A stretch of DNA of 64,000 bases, from the NCBI RefSeq assembly GCF_002368295.1, contig NZ_AP018248.1, positions 3,968,767 to 4,032,766 on the forward strand, written 5' to 3'. The DNA is from Tolypothrix tenuis PCC 7101. Its GTDB lineage: Bacteria > Cyanobacteriota > Cyanobacteriia > Cyanobacteriales > Nostocaceae. Made by a program: the position numbers and the translations under genes. Of the stretch, positions 9,816 to 18,259 are shown in pieces (the first letter of the stretch is position 1; each line of letters begins with the position of its first letter). The notes beneath the pieces were generated by a model. The model saw only the letters and a list, made by a program, of their open reading frames with translations. It was not told the origin of the DNA and searched no databases.

Positions 9816-10562
9816 TTACAAATTACTCAACAACCAAGGCACAACATCTTCTACATTACTTACTTGTTCACCTGGCGGTATAGCTGGACGCTTTACCATC
9901 ACAACTTGGATACCAAGTTCTCGCGCCGCAATAATTTTGGCATAAGTGGCATCACCACCACTATTTTTGCTAACAATGGTATCAATTTTGTGTTGAATGA
10001 GAATTTCTCGTTCATTATCTAAAGCAAAAGGGCCGCGATCGCACAATACTAAACCTGGTGGAGTCAATGCATCAGGGCTAGGCGGATCGATTACCCGCAT
10101 CAAAAACCAAATCCCTTCTAGGTGTGCAAAAGCGCTGAGTTCTTGTCTACCAACAGTCAAAAATACTCGCTGTGCTTGATTTGATAGTGCTGCGGCTGCA
10201 TCGATAATGCTATCAACTTCAATCCAGCGATCGCCATTTACCTTTTCCCAAGCAGGACGATTGAACAGCAACCGGGGGATACTAACCTCAGCCGTAGCCG
10301 CCGCCGCATTCCAAGAAATTTGACTAGCAAAGGGATGAGTAGCATCTATGACAAAATCAATACTCATCTCTTGCAAATAACTAACTAATCCCGCCACACC
10401 ACCAAACCCGCCAATTCGCACATTACCAGATGGAATTGACGGTTGACGAGTACGACCCGCTAAAGATGCGATCGCCTCAACTCCTGGGATAGTAGCAACT
10501 CTTGCAGCTATTTCCGCTGCATCTCCCGTCCCACCTAAAATTAAAACTTTGGCATTTGTCAT
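9816..10562 (-). CDS. cobK: precorrin-6A / cobalt-precorrin-6A reductase
   Basis: The 248-residue protein matches CobK/CbiJ in length and motifs. It has an N-terminal nucleotide-binding loop (VLILGGTGDAAEIA), DATHPFA and RLLFNRPAWE in the middle, and SKNSGGDATYAKIIAARELGIQVVMVKRP near the end. CobK uses NADPH to reduce a double bond of the precorrin-6A macrocycle in cobalamin synthesis, in the cytoplasm. The next minus-strand gene upstream is a DUF1636 protein with a B12 riboswitch. Only the nested mobile elements at 10625-12450 separate the two, so cobK was probably in that riboswitch-controlled unit before the insertion. Confidence 0.9.
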   Translation of the reverse strand: MTNAKVLILGGTGDAAEIAARVATIPGVEAIASLAGRTRQPSIPSGNVRIGGFGGVAGLVSYLQEMSIDFVIDATHPFASQISWNAAAATAEVSIPRLLFNRPAWEKVNGDRWIEVDSIIDAAAALSNQAQRVFLTVGRQELSAFAHLEGIWFLMRVIDPPSPDALTPPGLVLCDRGPFALDNEREILIQHKIDTIVSKNSGGDATYAKIIAARELGIQVVMVKRPAIPPGEQVSNVEDVVPWLLSNL

Positions 10563-10698
10563 TTGTCATTTGGTCATGGGTAATGGGTAATTGGGTGTTT
10601 GGTGTTTGGTGTTTGGTATTGTCCAGTGGTGTCAACTTAACGTGAAACCCTCTTGGTTGCAAGGTTTCGCCCTCACCCCCAGCCCCTCTCCCACCAGG

Positions 10699-12321
10699 CT
10701 ATCCATTACCCGGATCTTTCTCAACAAAACTACAATTTACTTAAAAATAGCTAGAAAGCTGAGTAGGTATAGTTTTGTCATGGGAAGTAAAAACGGGTAA
10801 TGGAAGATGGAAAAGTGGGCATCAGAAGAATTGAGACAAGCAGACTTAGGAGATGCAAGAAGAAATAAACGTTTAATAAGGATAGTGGAAGATTTAGCAG
10901 CACAACCTAGTGCGAGCATACCGCAAGCTTGTGGAAATGTAGCAGCAACCACAGCAGCGTATGATTTTTGGAATTCACCATACTTTGAAGCAGATGATAT
11001 TAGGAATGCCCATATCAAAAGTACAGTCTCTAGAATCAAAGAACATGAGACAGTGTTGATGATTCAGGATACAACAAATATAGATTTGACAAAACATCCA
11101 GCGACAAGAGGAATTGGTTATCTAGATCATAGAAAAAGCTTGGGATTAAAAGTACATACAGCGTTTGCAGCCAGTACAAACGGAGTACCACTGGGAATCA
11201 TTAATCAACAAGTTTGGACAAGAGATATAGAAGATTTAGGAATAGCGAAAAAACGCCGTCAACGACAAATACAAGAAAAAGAAAGTCAAAGATGGTTAGA
11301 TGGATTAGAGAGAACACAAGAGTTTGTGCCCACAGAAACAACAGTTGTCACTATGGGAGATTCCGAAGCTGATATATTTGACTTATTTCGGAAACAACGC
11401 CCGAGAAATTCACATTTACTCATCCGGGGAACCCACAATAGAAAAGTCAATCACACAGCCAAGTATTTACATCAAGCAATCCGTGCTACCTCAGTAGGGG
11501 GAACATTATTAGTAGAAGTAAAACGTAATCCAGAAGCGGCAGCTAGAACTGCAAAACTAATCATTAAATATGCAACATTTGAAGTAGATGTACCACGGCA
11601 TCACATAGCACGTTCACAACTTAAACCAGTAAAATTACAGGTGATTTTAGCAGAAGAAGAAAATCCACCAGTAGGTGTTAGCCCGATTAGTTGGCTATTA
11701 TTAACGACCCTAGAAATTAAGAATTTTTCCGCCGCCATACGTTGCGTCAAATGGTATACCTATCGTTGGTTAATTGAACGCTACCACTATGCTTTAAAAA
11801 GCGGTTGTCAAATCGAAGAATTACAACTCGAAACTGCAAAGCGAATCAATATGGCATTAGCTACATATTCAATTGTCGCTTGGCGTTTATTATGGCTCAC
11901 TTACGAAGCCAGACATAATCCAGATATTAGTTGTGAAACTGTTTTAGAGATATTTGAATGGCAGTCGTTATGCGTACATTTTACTAAAAATCCGATTCCA
12001 CCTCAAAAGCCACCAACTCTTAGAGAAGCTGTACGTATGATTGCCACTCTCGGTGGTTTTTTAGGGCGCAAAAGCGATGGCGAACCTGGAGTTAAGACTA
12101 TTTGGCGTGGATTGCGACGATTACATGATATCGCTGCTACTTGGAAATTAGCCCGGCTAACCCACTAGCCAAATCAACAAAATCCGCAAGGGTATGTCAA
12201 CAACAATCCATATGGATACATATTTTTCTCACTCTGTCAACCACAGCTAAGAATCCTCAACGTGAAATTACTCCTATAAATGGCTTTCAGCTTTGTTAAG
12301 AAAGATGTGACTAATGGATAG
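10699..12321 (+). mobile_element. complete IS4-family insertion sequence, 1623 bp
   Basis: The terminal inverted repeats begin CTATCCATTA and stay similar for about 33 bases (CGGATCTTTCTCAACAAAAC against CACATCTTTCTTAACAAAGC on the other strand). A perfect 9-base direct repeat, CCCACCAGG, flanks the element (10690-10698 and 12322-12330). Nine bases is the duplication known for Tn5/IS50-like members. The single transposase gene is intact, so the element may be active. Confidence 0.88.
10807..12168 (+). CDS. IS4-family (Tn5-like) transposase
   Basis: This 453-residue DDE transposase appears full length. The N-terminal Tn5-type DNA-binding domain shows WASEELRQADLGDARRNKRL and AATTAAYDFW. The catalytic residues are Asp88 (VLMIQDTTNID), Asp185 (VTMGDSEADIFD) and Glu324. 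Glu324 sits in a perfect Y-x2-R-x3-E-x6-K signature (YTYRWLIERYHYALK) that defines the family. It cuts and pastes the element bounded at 10699-12321. Its direction is opposite to the flanking cobalamin genes, so read-through from the riboswitch promoter would have to cross it antisense. Confidence 0.95.
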   Translation: MEKWASEELRQADLGDARRNKRLIRIVEDLAAQPSASIPQACGNVAATTAAYDFWNSPYFEADDIRNAHIKSTVSRIKEHETVLMIQDTTNIDLTKHPATRGIGYLDHRKSLGLKVHTAFAASTNGVPLGIINQQVWTRDIEDLGIAKKRRQRQIQEKESQRWLDGLERTQEFVPTETTVVTMGDSEADIFDLFRKQRPRNSHLLIRGTHNRKVNHTAKYLHQAIRATSVGGTLLVEVKRNPEAAARTAKLIIKYATFEVDVPRHHIARSQLKPVKLQVILAEEENPPVGVSPISWLLLTTLEIKNFSAAIRCVKWYTYRWLIERYHYALKSGCQIEELQLETAKRINMALATYSIVAWRLLWLTYEARHNPDISCETVLEIFEWQSLCVHFTKNPIPPQKPPTLREAVRMIATLGGFLGRKSDGEPGVKTIWRGLRRLHDIAATWKLARLTH

Positions 12322-12460
12322 CCCACCAGGAGAGGGGAGCAAGAGATTCAATTCCCCTTCTCCTGTGGGAGAAGGGGTTAGGGGATGAGGGCGCGAGGTA
12401 TTTGTACAACGCCCGCCCTATATAGCTTTTAGCTTAAGTTGACACAAATGGGTATTGTCC

Positions 12461-12540
12461 CCCCTCATCACCCTCATCCCCCTCATCACCCTCATCTACC
12501 CAGTCCCCAATCCCTAGTCCCCAGTACCCAATCTCCTCAT
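12461..12540. repeat. pyrimidine-rich short tandem repeats
   Basis: Repeated CCTCATCACC/CCTCATCCCC units are followed by CCCCAATCCCTAGTCCCCAG units, a common Nostocales intergenic repeat type. They fill the space between the outer MITE and the end of the DUF1636 gene. Confidence 0.7.
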
Positions 12541-12953
12541 CTCCCAATCGGGGGAATCTTCGCCAAAATCCCCTTTTTCAAGGCTGTTGGGCGTTCTGAC
12601 CAAGGTAGTAAACCATCAGGCTTGCTGTAGTATTGACTAGCGCATTCCAACACAGCAGATGCACAATCATCCACAGCCAAATCACCAAACAGATATGTAG
12701 TTTTACCTTGTGCAGCCAAGGCGACAACGCAGGAACGGTTACAAGCACTCATGCATTCCACTTGCTGAATGGGAAACTGATCTCGCAACTCCCAATCTTG
12801 TGCCAGAAATTCCAGTTTTTGTAATAGTTTTTCCCCACCACTTTCGCCTACGCGTTTCCCATCTTGCCAAACACTGGCACAGGTTTTGCAAACAAAGAGA
12901 GTATGGGAAGACTCACCCAAATTACTAGTCGCAGAAATATTCACAGCAGTCAT
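12537..12953 (-). CDS. DUF1636 metal-binding / ferredoxin-like protein
   Basis: I place the start at ATG 12953 (MTAVNISATS), because the longer frame would run back to the 3' end of the riboswitch. The 138-residue product has LFVCKTCASVW (CxxC) near the N-terminus and a second cysteine cluster, VECMSACNRSCVVAL. This is the pattern of DUF1636 proteins, which resemble thioredoxin-like 2Fe-2S ferredoxins. Its position right behind a cobalamin riboswitch, with cobK downstream, points to a role in cobalt or corrin metabolism; that is inference. The function of the family is not established. Confidence 0.8.
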   Translation of the reverse strand: MTAVNISATSNLGESSHTLFVCKTCASVWQDGKRVGESGGEKLLQKLEFLAQDWELRDQFPIQQVECMSACNRSCVVALAAQGKTTYLFGDLAVDDCASAVLECASQYYSKPDGLLPWSERPTALKKGILAKIPPIGR

Positions 12954-12989
12954 CTGTACCTCGCAGATGTGAGAACAAAACAATCAACA

Positions 12990-13135
12990 TTGGTGGGCGT
13001 TCTGACTTACACAATTGAGAAATTTCGACTACTAATCTCAAATTGCTTCACAGTTGCGGGACAGTGCCGGATTTACACCGAACTTTCCCCGTTACCTCTG
13101 ATGGCTGATCCCCACCAGAACCAAGTGACCTGTTC
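12990..13135 (-). ncRNA. cobalamin (AdoCbl) riboswitch
   Basis: Read on the minus strand, the sequence has the B12-box features in order: GGTAACGGGGAAAGTTCGGT, then AATCCGGCACTGTCCCGCAA and CTGTGA (the conserved core that ends the B12 box), then a variable arm, then GTCAGAACGCCC as the closing strand. It lies directly upstream of the DUF1636 gene and should reduce its expression when cobalamin is bound. The expected kissing-loop partner is at the 3' side, near 12990-13005. Confidence 0.92.
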
Positions 13136-13277
13136 GATCATACACAACTCTGCGTCCCTGTGTGTTCACTCTTTGAAAGTGCTGAGTGCTGAGTTCTGTA
13201 AAGCCCTGCGGACATAGCTTTAGCCCATACATCAATACCATTCAGTTAAGAAAATTGATTGACCACAAAAACAAAAA

Positions 13278-13374
13278 ACTAGTTACTCAACAAAAAACCG
13301 AAAAATTATTTTGGAGGGGGTTTGGGGGACGCAACCGTCACCCAATCGGGGGTTTGGGGGAGAATCCCCCAATT
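13278..13374. repeat. 97-bp inverted repeat, right arm
   Basis: Starts ACTAGTTACTCAACAAAAAA and ends AGAATCCCCCAATT. It is the inverted counterpart of 9400-9496. The overlapping plus-strand ORFs at 12864-13407 read through the riboswitch and this repeat and are not genes. Confidence 0.8.
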
Positions 13375-13462
13375 CTGCTGGCTTGTTTAACAAGTAATAA
13401 ACGCTAATGATCTTAACCCAAGCCTATTTGCCCATACTGTTCATAGGGACTGTAAAAACATA

Positions 13463-13492
13463 AAAAAATCCCACGCCTTCAAGACTTGGGAA
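13463..13492 (-). terminator. intrinsic terminator of the 13519-14013 gene
   Basis: On the minus strand, a stem of nine pairs plus one mismatch (TCCCAAGTCT / GGCGTGGGA, loop TGA) is followed at once by seven Ts. It lies 27 bases after the stop codon of the beta-barrel-like gene. Confidence 0.75.
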
Positions 13493-13518
13493 TTTAGGTT
13501 TTATATTCAATTCAGGCA

Positions 13519-14013
13519 TTAAAATCTTAAACCTACACCACCTTGCAAAGAAAAAGCAGTACCACCACCATTGCGGTAAGCATCAAAAGCGATAATTGCG
13601 TTACCAAAAAGTACAGTGTTGCTATTAGGAACGGTGTAATCAATTCCTGGTTGCAAAGCAAAGCTAATCTTATTCCCCACCGGAGATGGATCGTCACCAC
13701 TAGCTAACGCCAATCCTGCACCCAAATAGGCATCAGTTTGCCAGTTAATGGGGACATCGTAAGAAACCGTAGGCACAATTGCTGTACCATGACCAATCAA
13801 AGCTTGGGCACGAAAAGAAATCGGTGATTCCAAAAGCTTATAACGAAAAGCCACCACCCCGCCAATTTGAGCCCCATCGCTCAGTCCCACAGAAGGGCCA
13901 ACACCAACATAACTACCATAAGCAACTTGAGCTTGTGCTGGTTGAATGCTTGTAGCCATATTTAACAGCGAACTAGCCCCCAGAACTACAACCAAAGACC
14001 GGAGATGCTTCAT
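13519..14013 (-). CDS. secreted, probably outer-membrane beta-barrel-like protein
   Basis: ATG 14013 follows GAGG by eight bases and is preferred to the upstream in-frame GTG, which overlaps that site. The 164-residue product opens with a Sec signal peptide ending near IQPAQAQ. The mature part is rich in Gly, Val and alternating hydrophobic residues (GSYVGVGPSVGLSDGAQIGG, AYLGAGLALASG). It ends in LQGGVGLRF, and a C-terminal Phe is typical of outer-membrane barrels. No specific family is recognised. It is a single-gene unit with its own terminator. Confidence 0.7.
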   Translation of the reverse strand: MKHLRSLVVVLGASSLLNMATSIQPAQAQVAYGSYVGVGPSVGLSDGAQIGGVVAFRYKLLESPISFRAQALIGHGTAIVPTVSYDVPINWQTDAYLGAGLALASGDDPSPVGNKISFALQPGIDYTVPNSNTVLFGNAIIAFDAYRNGGGTAFSLQGGVGLRF

Positions 14014-14079
14014 TGCCCGTTTCCTCACACCATCTGAAATTGTAATGGTTCCTTTTAATACCTATGTTATCGCTGATGT

Positions 14080-14226
14080 TGGGCATTAGGCATGGGGCAT
14101 TGGGTAATGGGTAATTGGTAATTGGTAATTGGCATTTTTTATTTCTCCCTCATCCCCAATCCCCATTACCCCTTATCCCCAGAGGGGGCCCCGAGTTCCC
14201 CAATCACCAGTCCCCAATCCCCAACC
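14080..14226. repeat. short tandem repeats (GGGTAATTGGTAATTGG / CCCCAATCCCC)
   Basis: Units of TTGGGTAATGGGTAATTGG are followed by CCCCATTACCCCTTATCCCC and CCCAATCCCCAA. No gene is supported here. Confidence 0.75.
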
Positions 14227-16365
14227 CTACGGACAACGAGGATGAATCCCGCCTTGAGTACAAATGTAAGCAAGCTGTTTGGAATCTAGGTTTTTAGCTT
14301 GAGAAAAATCAACTCCTTGCACTACAGCGGAAACGGAACCTTTAGATGGTGTTTGGACAAATTCATCTGCTGGGTCTTGTTTGCTGGGTGAAAGAACTGC
14401 ATTCTTAAAATCAGCGCCAGCAACGTTTGCTCCCCGTAAATCAACAAGGCTCAAATCAGCATTTTGCAAGTTGGCGTTTTCCATTTGAGCAGAACGCAAA
14501 ACTGCACCAGTCATCCGAGTAGCACTTAAGTTCGCATTGCTAAGATTAACACGTTCTAAATCAGCACCAGATAAATCTGAGCCTTGCCAATCGGTTTTGG
14601 TTAAGTTGGCATAGGACAACTGAGTGCCTATAGCTACTACACGACCTAAACGAGCTGCATATAAATCAGCTTCGTTTAATTTGGCATCACCTAAATCTGC
14701 TCCAGTTAAGCTGGCATTTTCTAATACTGCACCACGCAAATCGGCTCCCACTAGCTGGGCACTGCTGAGGTTAGCATTAATTAAACGGGCATCAGCTAAA
14801 TTAGCTCTGTTGAGAGTGGCGCGGCTCAAATCGCTACGGTTCAACATTACACGGCTGAGATTAGCATCGGTGAGATTGGCTTGCTTCATCTGCACCTGAG
14901 TTAAATCAGCAATGACATCGTCGTAGGTGTCCCAACGACCATCTTCACCCACACTGCGAAAACGACTGCCTTTAAAGCTAGCTTGATTGAGGTTGGCAGA
15001 TTTGAATTTAATTCCAGATAAATCAACGTTTTCTAAGACTAAGTTGAACGAGGAATTTTCTCCAGAACCGACGACACCTAATTGGCTGCGACTCAAATCA
15101 ATGCCGTTGCTTTGACCACTGTAAACAGCGAGAATTTTGTTGATGGCTTTTTGATTGAGTTGTAATCTCTGGATTGCATTAGTACCTGCAGCCCCCATTT
15201 CCCCAGCAATAATTTGATTTTGAGTTTTTAGCTCAGGTAAAGCTTTAATCCCAATATTTGCCAAAGCTTGTTGTATTGTATCCACTAGCATAGGGTTGGT
15301 TTCTTTAACTAGTAGATCTGCTAAAAATTTAATTGCTTGGGGATCGTTGAGAGTACCCATAGCTACAATTGCACTGCGGCGTTCTTCAACAGTAGCAAAT
15401 GAGCTAGAGTTCAGCTGTTTTACGAGTTCTAGAAACTGTTGTCCGTTGATTTGCTGCGATTTACGCTGTGTTTCTTGAGTTTGGATGTAGACTTGAGTGC
15501 CCACTAAAGTGGTTAACACGGCTACCATACTCACCAGTGTGACACCCATCAATGTGAGATTAGGATTACGCCGAATCAGTGCCACGAGGGGATGTGCTGG
15601 TGTATTGTCTGATGCTGTGGCTCCTTCTTGATCGTCCGCCAATGACTCAGCATCACTGCTGACAGCGGCTTGACTTTCGCGGCTAGCATCTGAGAAGGAA
15701 GCTGGTAAAGGGCGAGTAGCATCTACTGTATAAGTACCTGCCAAAATATCATGTATTGCCCGCCGCCCATTTTTTGCAGGTAAGCCAATTCCTTCAGAGG
15801 CGATCGCTAATAAGGCCAAAACTGCGAAAATTCCTAAGTTAGGAAAAGCTAAACTGTAGCGCCACAGCAGATAGGCTACAGATAACGGTACAGTCCAACG
15901 CCCTAATCCTTCGCGGATGACAACTGCGCCAAAACCCGGCGCTTTTCCTTGCTCGTTCACCACTTTAATCCCAAATCGACGTTTGGGAATGGTGCTACCT
16001 GTTTTTGCGAGTAGAAAGAACTGCCATGTCGAAAGTGTCACAGGCCCTAATAAAGCCAGGCTCCACAAAATATTAGTTGGCCAAGCTACGTTACGAATAC
16101 CATAGCTCACAGGTAAAGCCAAAGGTCTAGCGATCGCTCTTTCTGTTACCACTAAAACAGGATTCAGAGGTACACGGTTCAAATCACTTCTGGAATTGGC
16201 ATACACTCCCAAGCCGAAGGGAACCAAACCACTGGCAACCACCAGCGTCATTTCTGTCGCCCAAGCTGCAAAGCGCTTGCTTAATAATGGCAGTGAACTC
16301 GATTTTTCTGGGTCTTTTGACCTACTAGATTGATTATTACTTCTCCTAACAATTGGGGTCGCCAT
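14227..16365 (-). CDS. RDD-domain membrane protein with pentapeptide repeats
   Basis: The 712-residue protein has a basic, Ser-rich N-terminus and then an RDD-type membrane domain (about residues 30-215) with several hydrophobic helices and the GSTIPKRRFGIKVVNEQGK motif. A further membrane helix lies near 272-292 (LTLMGVTLVSMVAVLTTLVG). A HEAT-like helical piece follows (IVAMGTLNDPQAIKFLADLL). The end is a long pentapeptide-repeat domain, about 425-690, of the A(D/N)Lxx type (ANLTDANLSRVMLNRSDLSR), which folds as a right-handed quadrilateral helix. Such proteins are common in cyanobacteria; their roles are mostly unknown. It ends in a Cys-containing tail, GGIHPRCP. Confidence 0.85.
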   Translation of the reverse strand: MATPIVRRSNNQSSRSKDPEKSSSLPLLSKRFAAWATEMTLVVASGLVPFGLGVYANSRSDLNRVPLNPVLVVTERAIARPLALPVSYGIRNVAWPTNILWSLALLGPVTLSTWQFFLLAKTGSTIPKRRFGIKVVNEQGKAPGFGAVVIREGLGRWTVPLSVAYLLWRYSLAFPNLGIFAVLALLAIASEGIGLPAKNGRRAIHDILAGTYTVDATRPLPASFSDASRESQAAVSSDAESLADDQEGATASDNTPAHPLVALIRRNPNLTLMGVTLVSMVAVLTTLVGTQVYIQTQETQRKSQQINGQQFLELVKQLNSSSFATVEERRSAIVAMGTLNDPQAIKFLADLLVKETNPMLVDTIQQALANIGIKALPELKTQNQIIAGEMGAAGTNAIQRLQLNQKAINKILAVYSGQSNGIDLSRSQLGVVGSGENSSFNLVLENVDLSGIKFKSANLNQASFKGSRFRSVGEDGRWDTYDDVIADLTQVQMKQANLTDANLSRVMLNRSDLSRATLNRANLADARLINANLSSAQLVGADLRGAVLENASLTGADLGDAKLNEADLYAARLGRVVAIGTQLSYANLTKTDWQGSDLSGADLERVNLSNANLSATRMTGAVLRSAQMENANLQNADLSLVDLRGANVAGADFKNAVLSPSKQDPADEFVQTPSKGSVSAVVQGVDFSQAKNLDSKQLAYICTQGGIHPRCP

Positions 16366-16419
16366 CGTATAATTCCCTTTAACTTTATTTCACACCACTA
16401 CGGGATCGTTACAAATAGA

Positions 16420-16764
16420 CTATTTTTTCTGCTGAAAACTATTAGACACAAAAAATTTGTATCCAACATACACCAACACTGCCAACACTGCCAGGCTAAT
16501 TACAGAAGCTACAAGTTTTAATACTGTTTGCAACATTGCAATACCTACTACAGCCGTCACGCCTAAAAATACTATCTTTTTAGTTCCAGACAAGGTATTG
16601 AACCAGCTTTGCAATTTTGTTAGTTGCGAGTTTAAACTCTCAAAACTAAACTCAAATGGCTGTTTTTGTGTTTCTGGCTGGGAAACCTCTCTTGGGGAGG
16701 AATTAATCTCTGCCTCTAGGTTTTGGAGACGACGTTGCAAATCTTCATCAGGTTGAGGATTCAT
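16420..16764 (-). CDS. conserved hypothetical membrane protein
   Basis: This 114-residue protein lies 54 bases upstream of the RDD/pentapeptide gene on the same strand, so it is probably co-transcribed. It starts with a short coiled coil (DEDLQRRLQNLEAEIN), has a polar linker, and ends with a long hydrophobic region of two adjacent segments (residues about 63-105, IVFLGVTAVVGIAMLQTVLK then VASVISLAVLAVLVYVGYKF). The basic end is cytoplasmic if the usual topology rule holds. Function unknown. Confidence 0.7.
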   Translation of the reverse strand: MNPQPDEDLQRRLQNLEAEINSSPREVSQPETQKQPFEFSFESLNSQLTKLQSWFNTLSGTKKIVFLGVTAVVGIAMLQTVLKLVASVISLAVLAVLVYVGYKFFVSNSFQQKK

Positions 16765-17220
16765 CTATCTTTTCTACCTCAGCTTATAAGCGGTTTTGTC
16801 TGTGATTCTAGCTAATGTATGTGTTTGCTAGACATTTTTAGTCAAGGCAGAGTATCTTTTTCTTAAAAAAGTACAGGCATAAATTTTTCAAACAGCTTCA
16901 TGGCAAGGATTTCATGATTTATCATTGCTAATCCGGAAATTCCGAAATAGTACGGGACTTGCTATAAAACAAAGATTGATCAAGAAAAATCATACTGGTA
17001 ACTTTGGTATATCACTTACCAGCAAGTGTGATTTATTTACAAATACTTACTATGCAACAACTTTATACTTTTTTCATCTTATTGAAGGTATATTTTTTTC
17101 TTTGAAAGATAAAATTTTATACTCTGTATTAGGGAACACAAATTTATTAGCATCGTCTCAAAACTTAGATTATGTTTAACAATATCGCTCGATCACAGTC
17201 GGGAGCATTAATTTAATAAT
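16765..17220. other. intergenic, no convincing gene
   Basis: An AT-rich stretch of 456 bases between divergent genes. An 84-residue plus-strand ORF (16925-17179) has low-complexity composition and no ribosome binding site; I do not call it. Confidence 0.5.
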
Positions 17221-17658
17221 ATGAAAATGCACAGATTATTTACGGTTGTTCCCGCAGCTTTGGCGATGAATTTAGTTTTTACTGATGCTAATTTCGCCAA
17301 GAATCCCCCCAGCGTCATTAATGCCAAATTCCGGACAGAGCCGCTAGTTTTAAATGGCAATTCTGGCGGTTCTGTGGCGAGTAATTGTGGCAATATTCCC
17401 GCTGAACCCAGCCAAGTTATTAAGGTGGAAGAGTCACTACCTTATTTGCGCGTTACAGTTGAGAGTCAAGGACAACCAACGCTGCTGATTAATGGCCCTG
17501 GAGGACGCTTCTGTATTCAAGCAGATAGTTACTCCGGCGGAAAAGCAGAGATGTCTGGTTTCTGGCCAGCAGGAGAATACTCTTTTTACATCGGTGAATC
17601 ATCAAAACGACAGTATAACTACACCCTCTCAATTTCGCAACAAAGACCGTCTCAATAA
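17221..17658 (+). CDS. secreted hypothetical protein
   Basis: The 145-residue product has a Sec signal peptide (MKMHRLFTVVPAALAMNLVF, with cleavage probably near DANFA) and a small Gly/Ser-rich mature domain. Two cysteines (SNCGNIP and GRFCIQADS) may pair as a disulfide. The segment PTLLINGPGGRFCIQ followed by FWPAGEYSFYIGE resembles the pre-peptidase/jelly-roll type beta-sandwiches seen in cyanobacterial exported proteins, but I cannot assign a family. The ribosome binding site is weak; ATG 17227 is an alternative start. Confidence 0.65.
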   Translation: MKMHRLFTVVPAALAMNLVFTDANFAKNPPSVINAKFRTEPLVLNGNSGGSVASNCGNIPAEPSQVIKVEESLPYLRVTVESQGQPTLLINGPGGRFCIQADSYSGGKAEMSGFWPAGEYSFYIGESSKRQYNYTLSISQQRPSQ

Positions 17659-17738
17659 GACGGTTTTACTCACTGTTAGGATGTAGTTACGAGTGCTGAG
17701 TTTTGAGTAAATTAAGATTTGATTACAGAATAAAGCAG

Positions 17739-17780
17739 AAGGGGAACAGGATTTGTCGTTGACTTTTTCCTGTTCCCCTT
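17739..17780. terminator. perfect 13-bp hairpin, possible bidirectional terminator
   Basis: AAGGGGAACAGGA at 17739-17751 pairs with TCCTGTTCCCCTT at 17768-17780. It lies between the convergent secreted-protein and rrf2 genes. The T-run (GACTTTTT) lies inside the loop rather than after the stem, so termination is not certain. The sequence also resembles the dispersed G/A-rich repeats. Confidence 0.45.
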
Positions 17781-17821
17781 CATCATTGAGAATTTATAAA
17801 TAACCTGTTAATGGCTGTGGC

Positions 17822-18259
17822 TTAGATATAGTACATGAGTTCTTTCTCTCTGTGTTTGAGCCGTCGCTCACATAGGTCTTGCAGGGTATATTTTTCTAAA
17901 ACCGCATTAGCCGCTTGACGTGCTTCCTGCCAAACTTCATTAATGATTTGAGTCTCTAGAGTTTTGGAATTTTGCTCAACAGTCGGTACAGCAGCATCTA
18001 CTCCTTCAATACTGCTCCAAGCTTCTAGCAATGTAATTTTTCGCGGATCTCGCGCTAAAACATAGCCACCTTTGGCTCCGCGTATGCTCTTAATTAGACC
18101 TCTACGCCTTAAAGTTGCTAGCAATTGTTCTAAATAGCGGTTCGGTATATCTTGCAGCACTGCCATCTGCCGAATTTGTAGAGATTCACCACTAGGGTAA
18201 CAACTAGCCAACTCTAACAGAGCGAGAAGTGCGTATTCAGATTTGTTAGAGAGTTCCAC
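17822..18259 (-). CDS. Rrf2-family transcriptional regulator
   Basis: The 145-residue protein starts MELSNKSEYALLALLELA and contains the Rrf2 winged-helix segment (LQIRQMAVLQDIPNRYLEQL, then RRRGLIKSIRGAKGGYVLAR). The IscR/NsrR three-cysteine cluster is absent. Only two cysteines are present (residue 20, and one in LQDLCERR), so it probably does not hold the usual Fe-S cluster through that motif. Cyanobacterial homologues exist as single-copy regulators. The target is unknown from this sequence. It is a single-gene unit. Confidence 0.88.
   Translation of the reverse strand: MELSNKSEYALLALLELASCYPSGESLQIRQMAVLQDIPNRYLEQLLATLRRRGLIKSIRGAKGGYVLARDPRKITLLEAWSSIEGVDAAVPTVEQNSKTLETQIINEVWQEARQAANAVLEKYTLQDLCERRLKHREKELMYYI

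Larger units (their letters stand above)
10625..12450. mobile_element. MITE with TGTCAACTTAA ends, interrupted by an IS4-family element
   Basis: The inverted ends contain GTGTCAACTTAA (10629-10640) and its complement (about 12432-12445). The 10-base sequence GGTATTGTCC lies directly outside both ends (10615-10624 and 12451-12460), consistent with a target duplication. Without the inner IS and one TSD copy, the element would be about 195 bp and largely palindromic (CCTCACCCCCAGCCCCTCTC against GAGAAGGGGTTAGGGGATGA). It is the older of two nested insertions. Confidence 0.7.

Noticed and set aside
12864..13407. Overlapping plus-strand ORFs
   Set aside because: They run antisense across the DUF1636 start, the cobalamin riboswitch and the 97-bp repeat.
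14624..14899. 91-residue ORF opposite the pentapeptide gene
   Set aside because: A regular antisense shadow of the five-residue repeat; its own periodicity comes from the repeat.
16925..17179. 84-residue plus-strand ORF
   Set aside because: AT-rich composition, no ribosome binding site and no recognisable feature; more likely chance in non-coding DNA.
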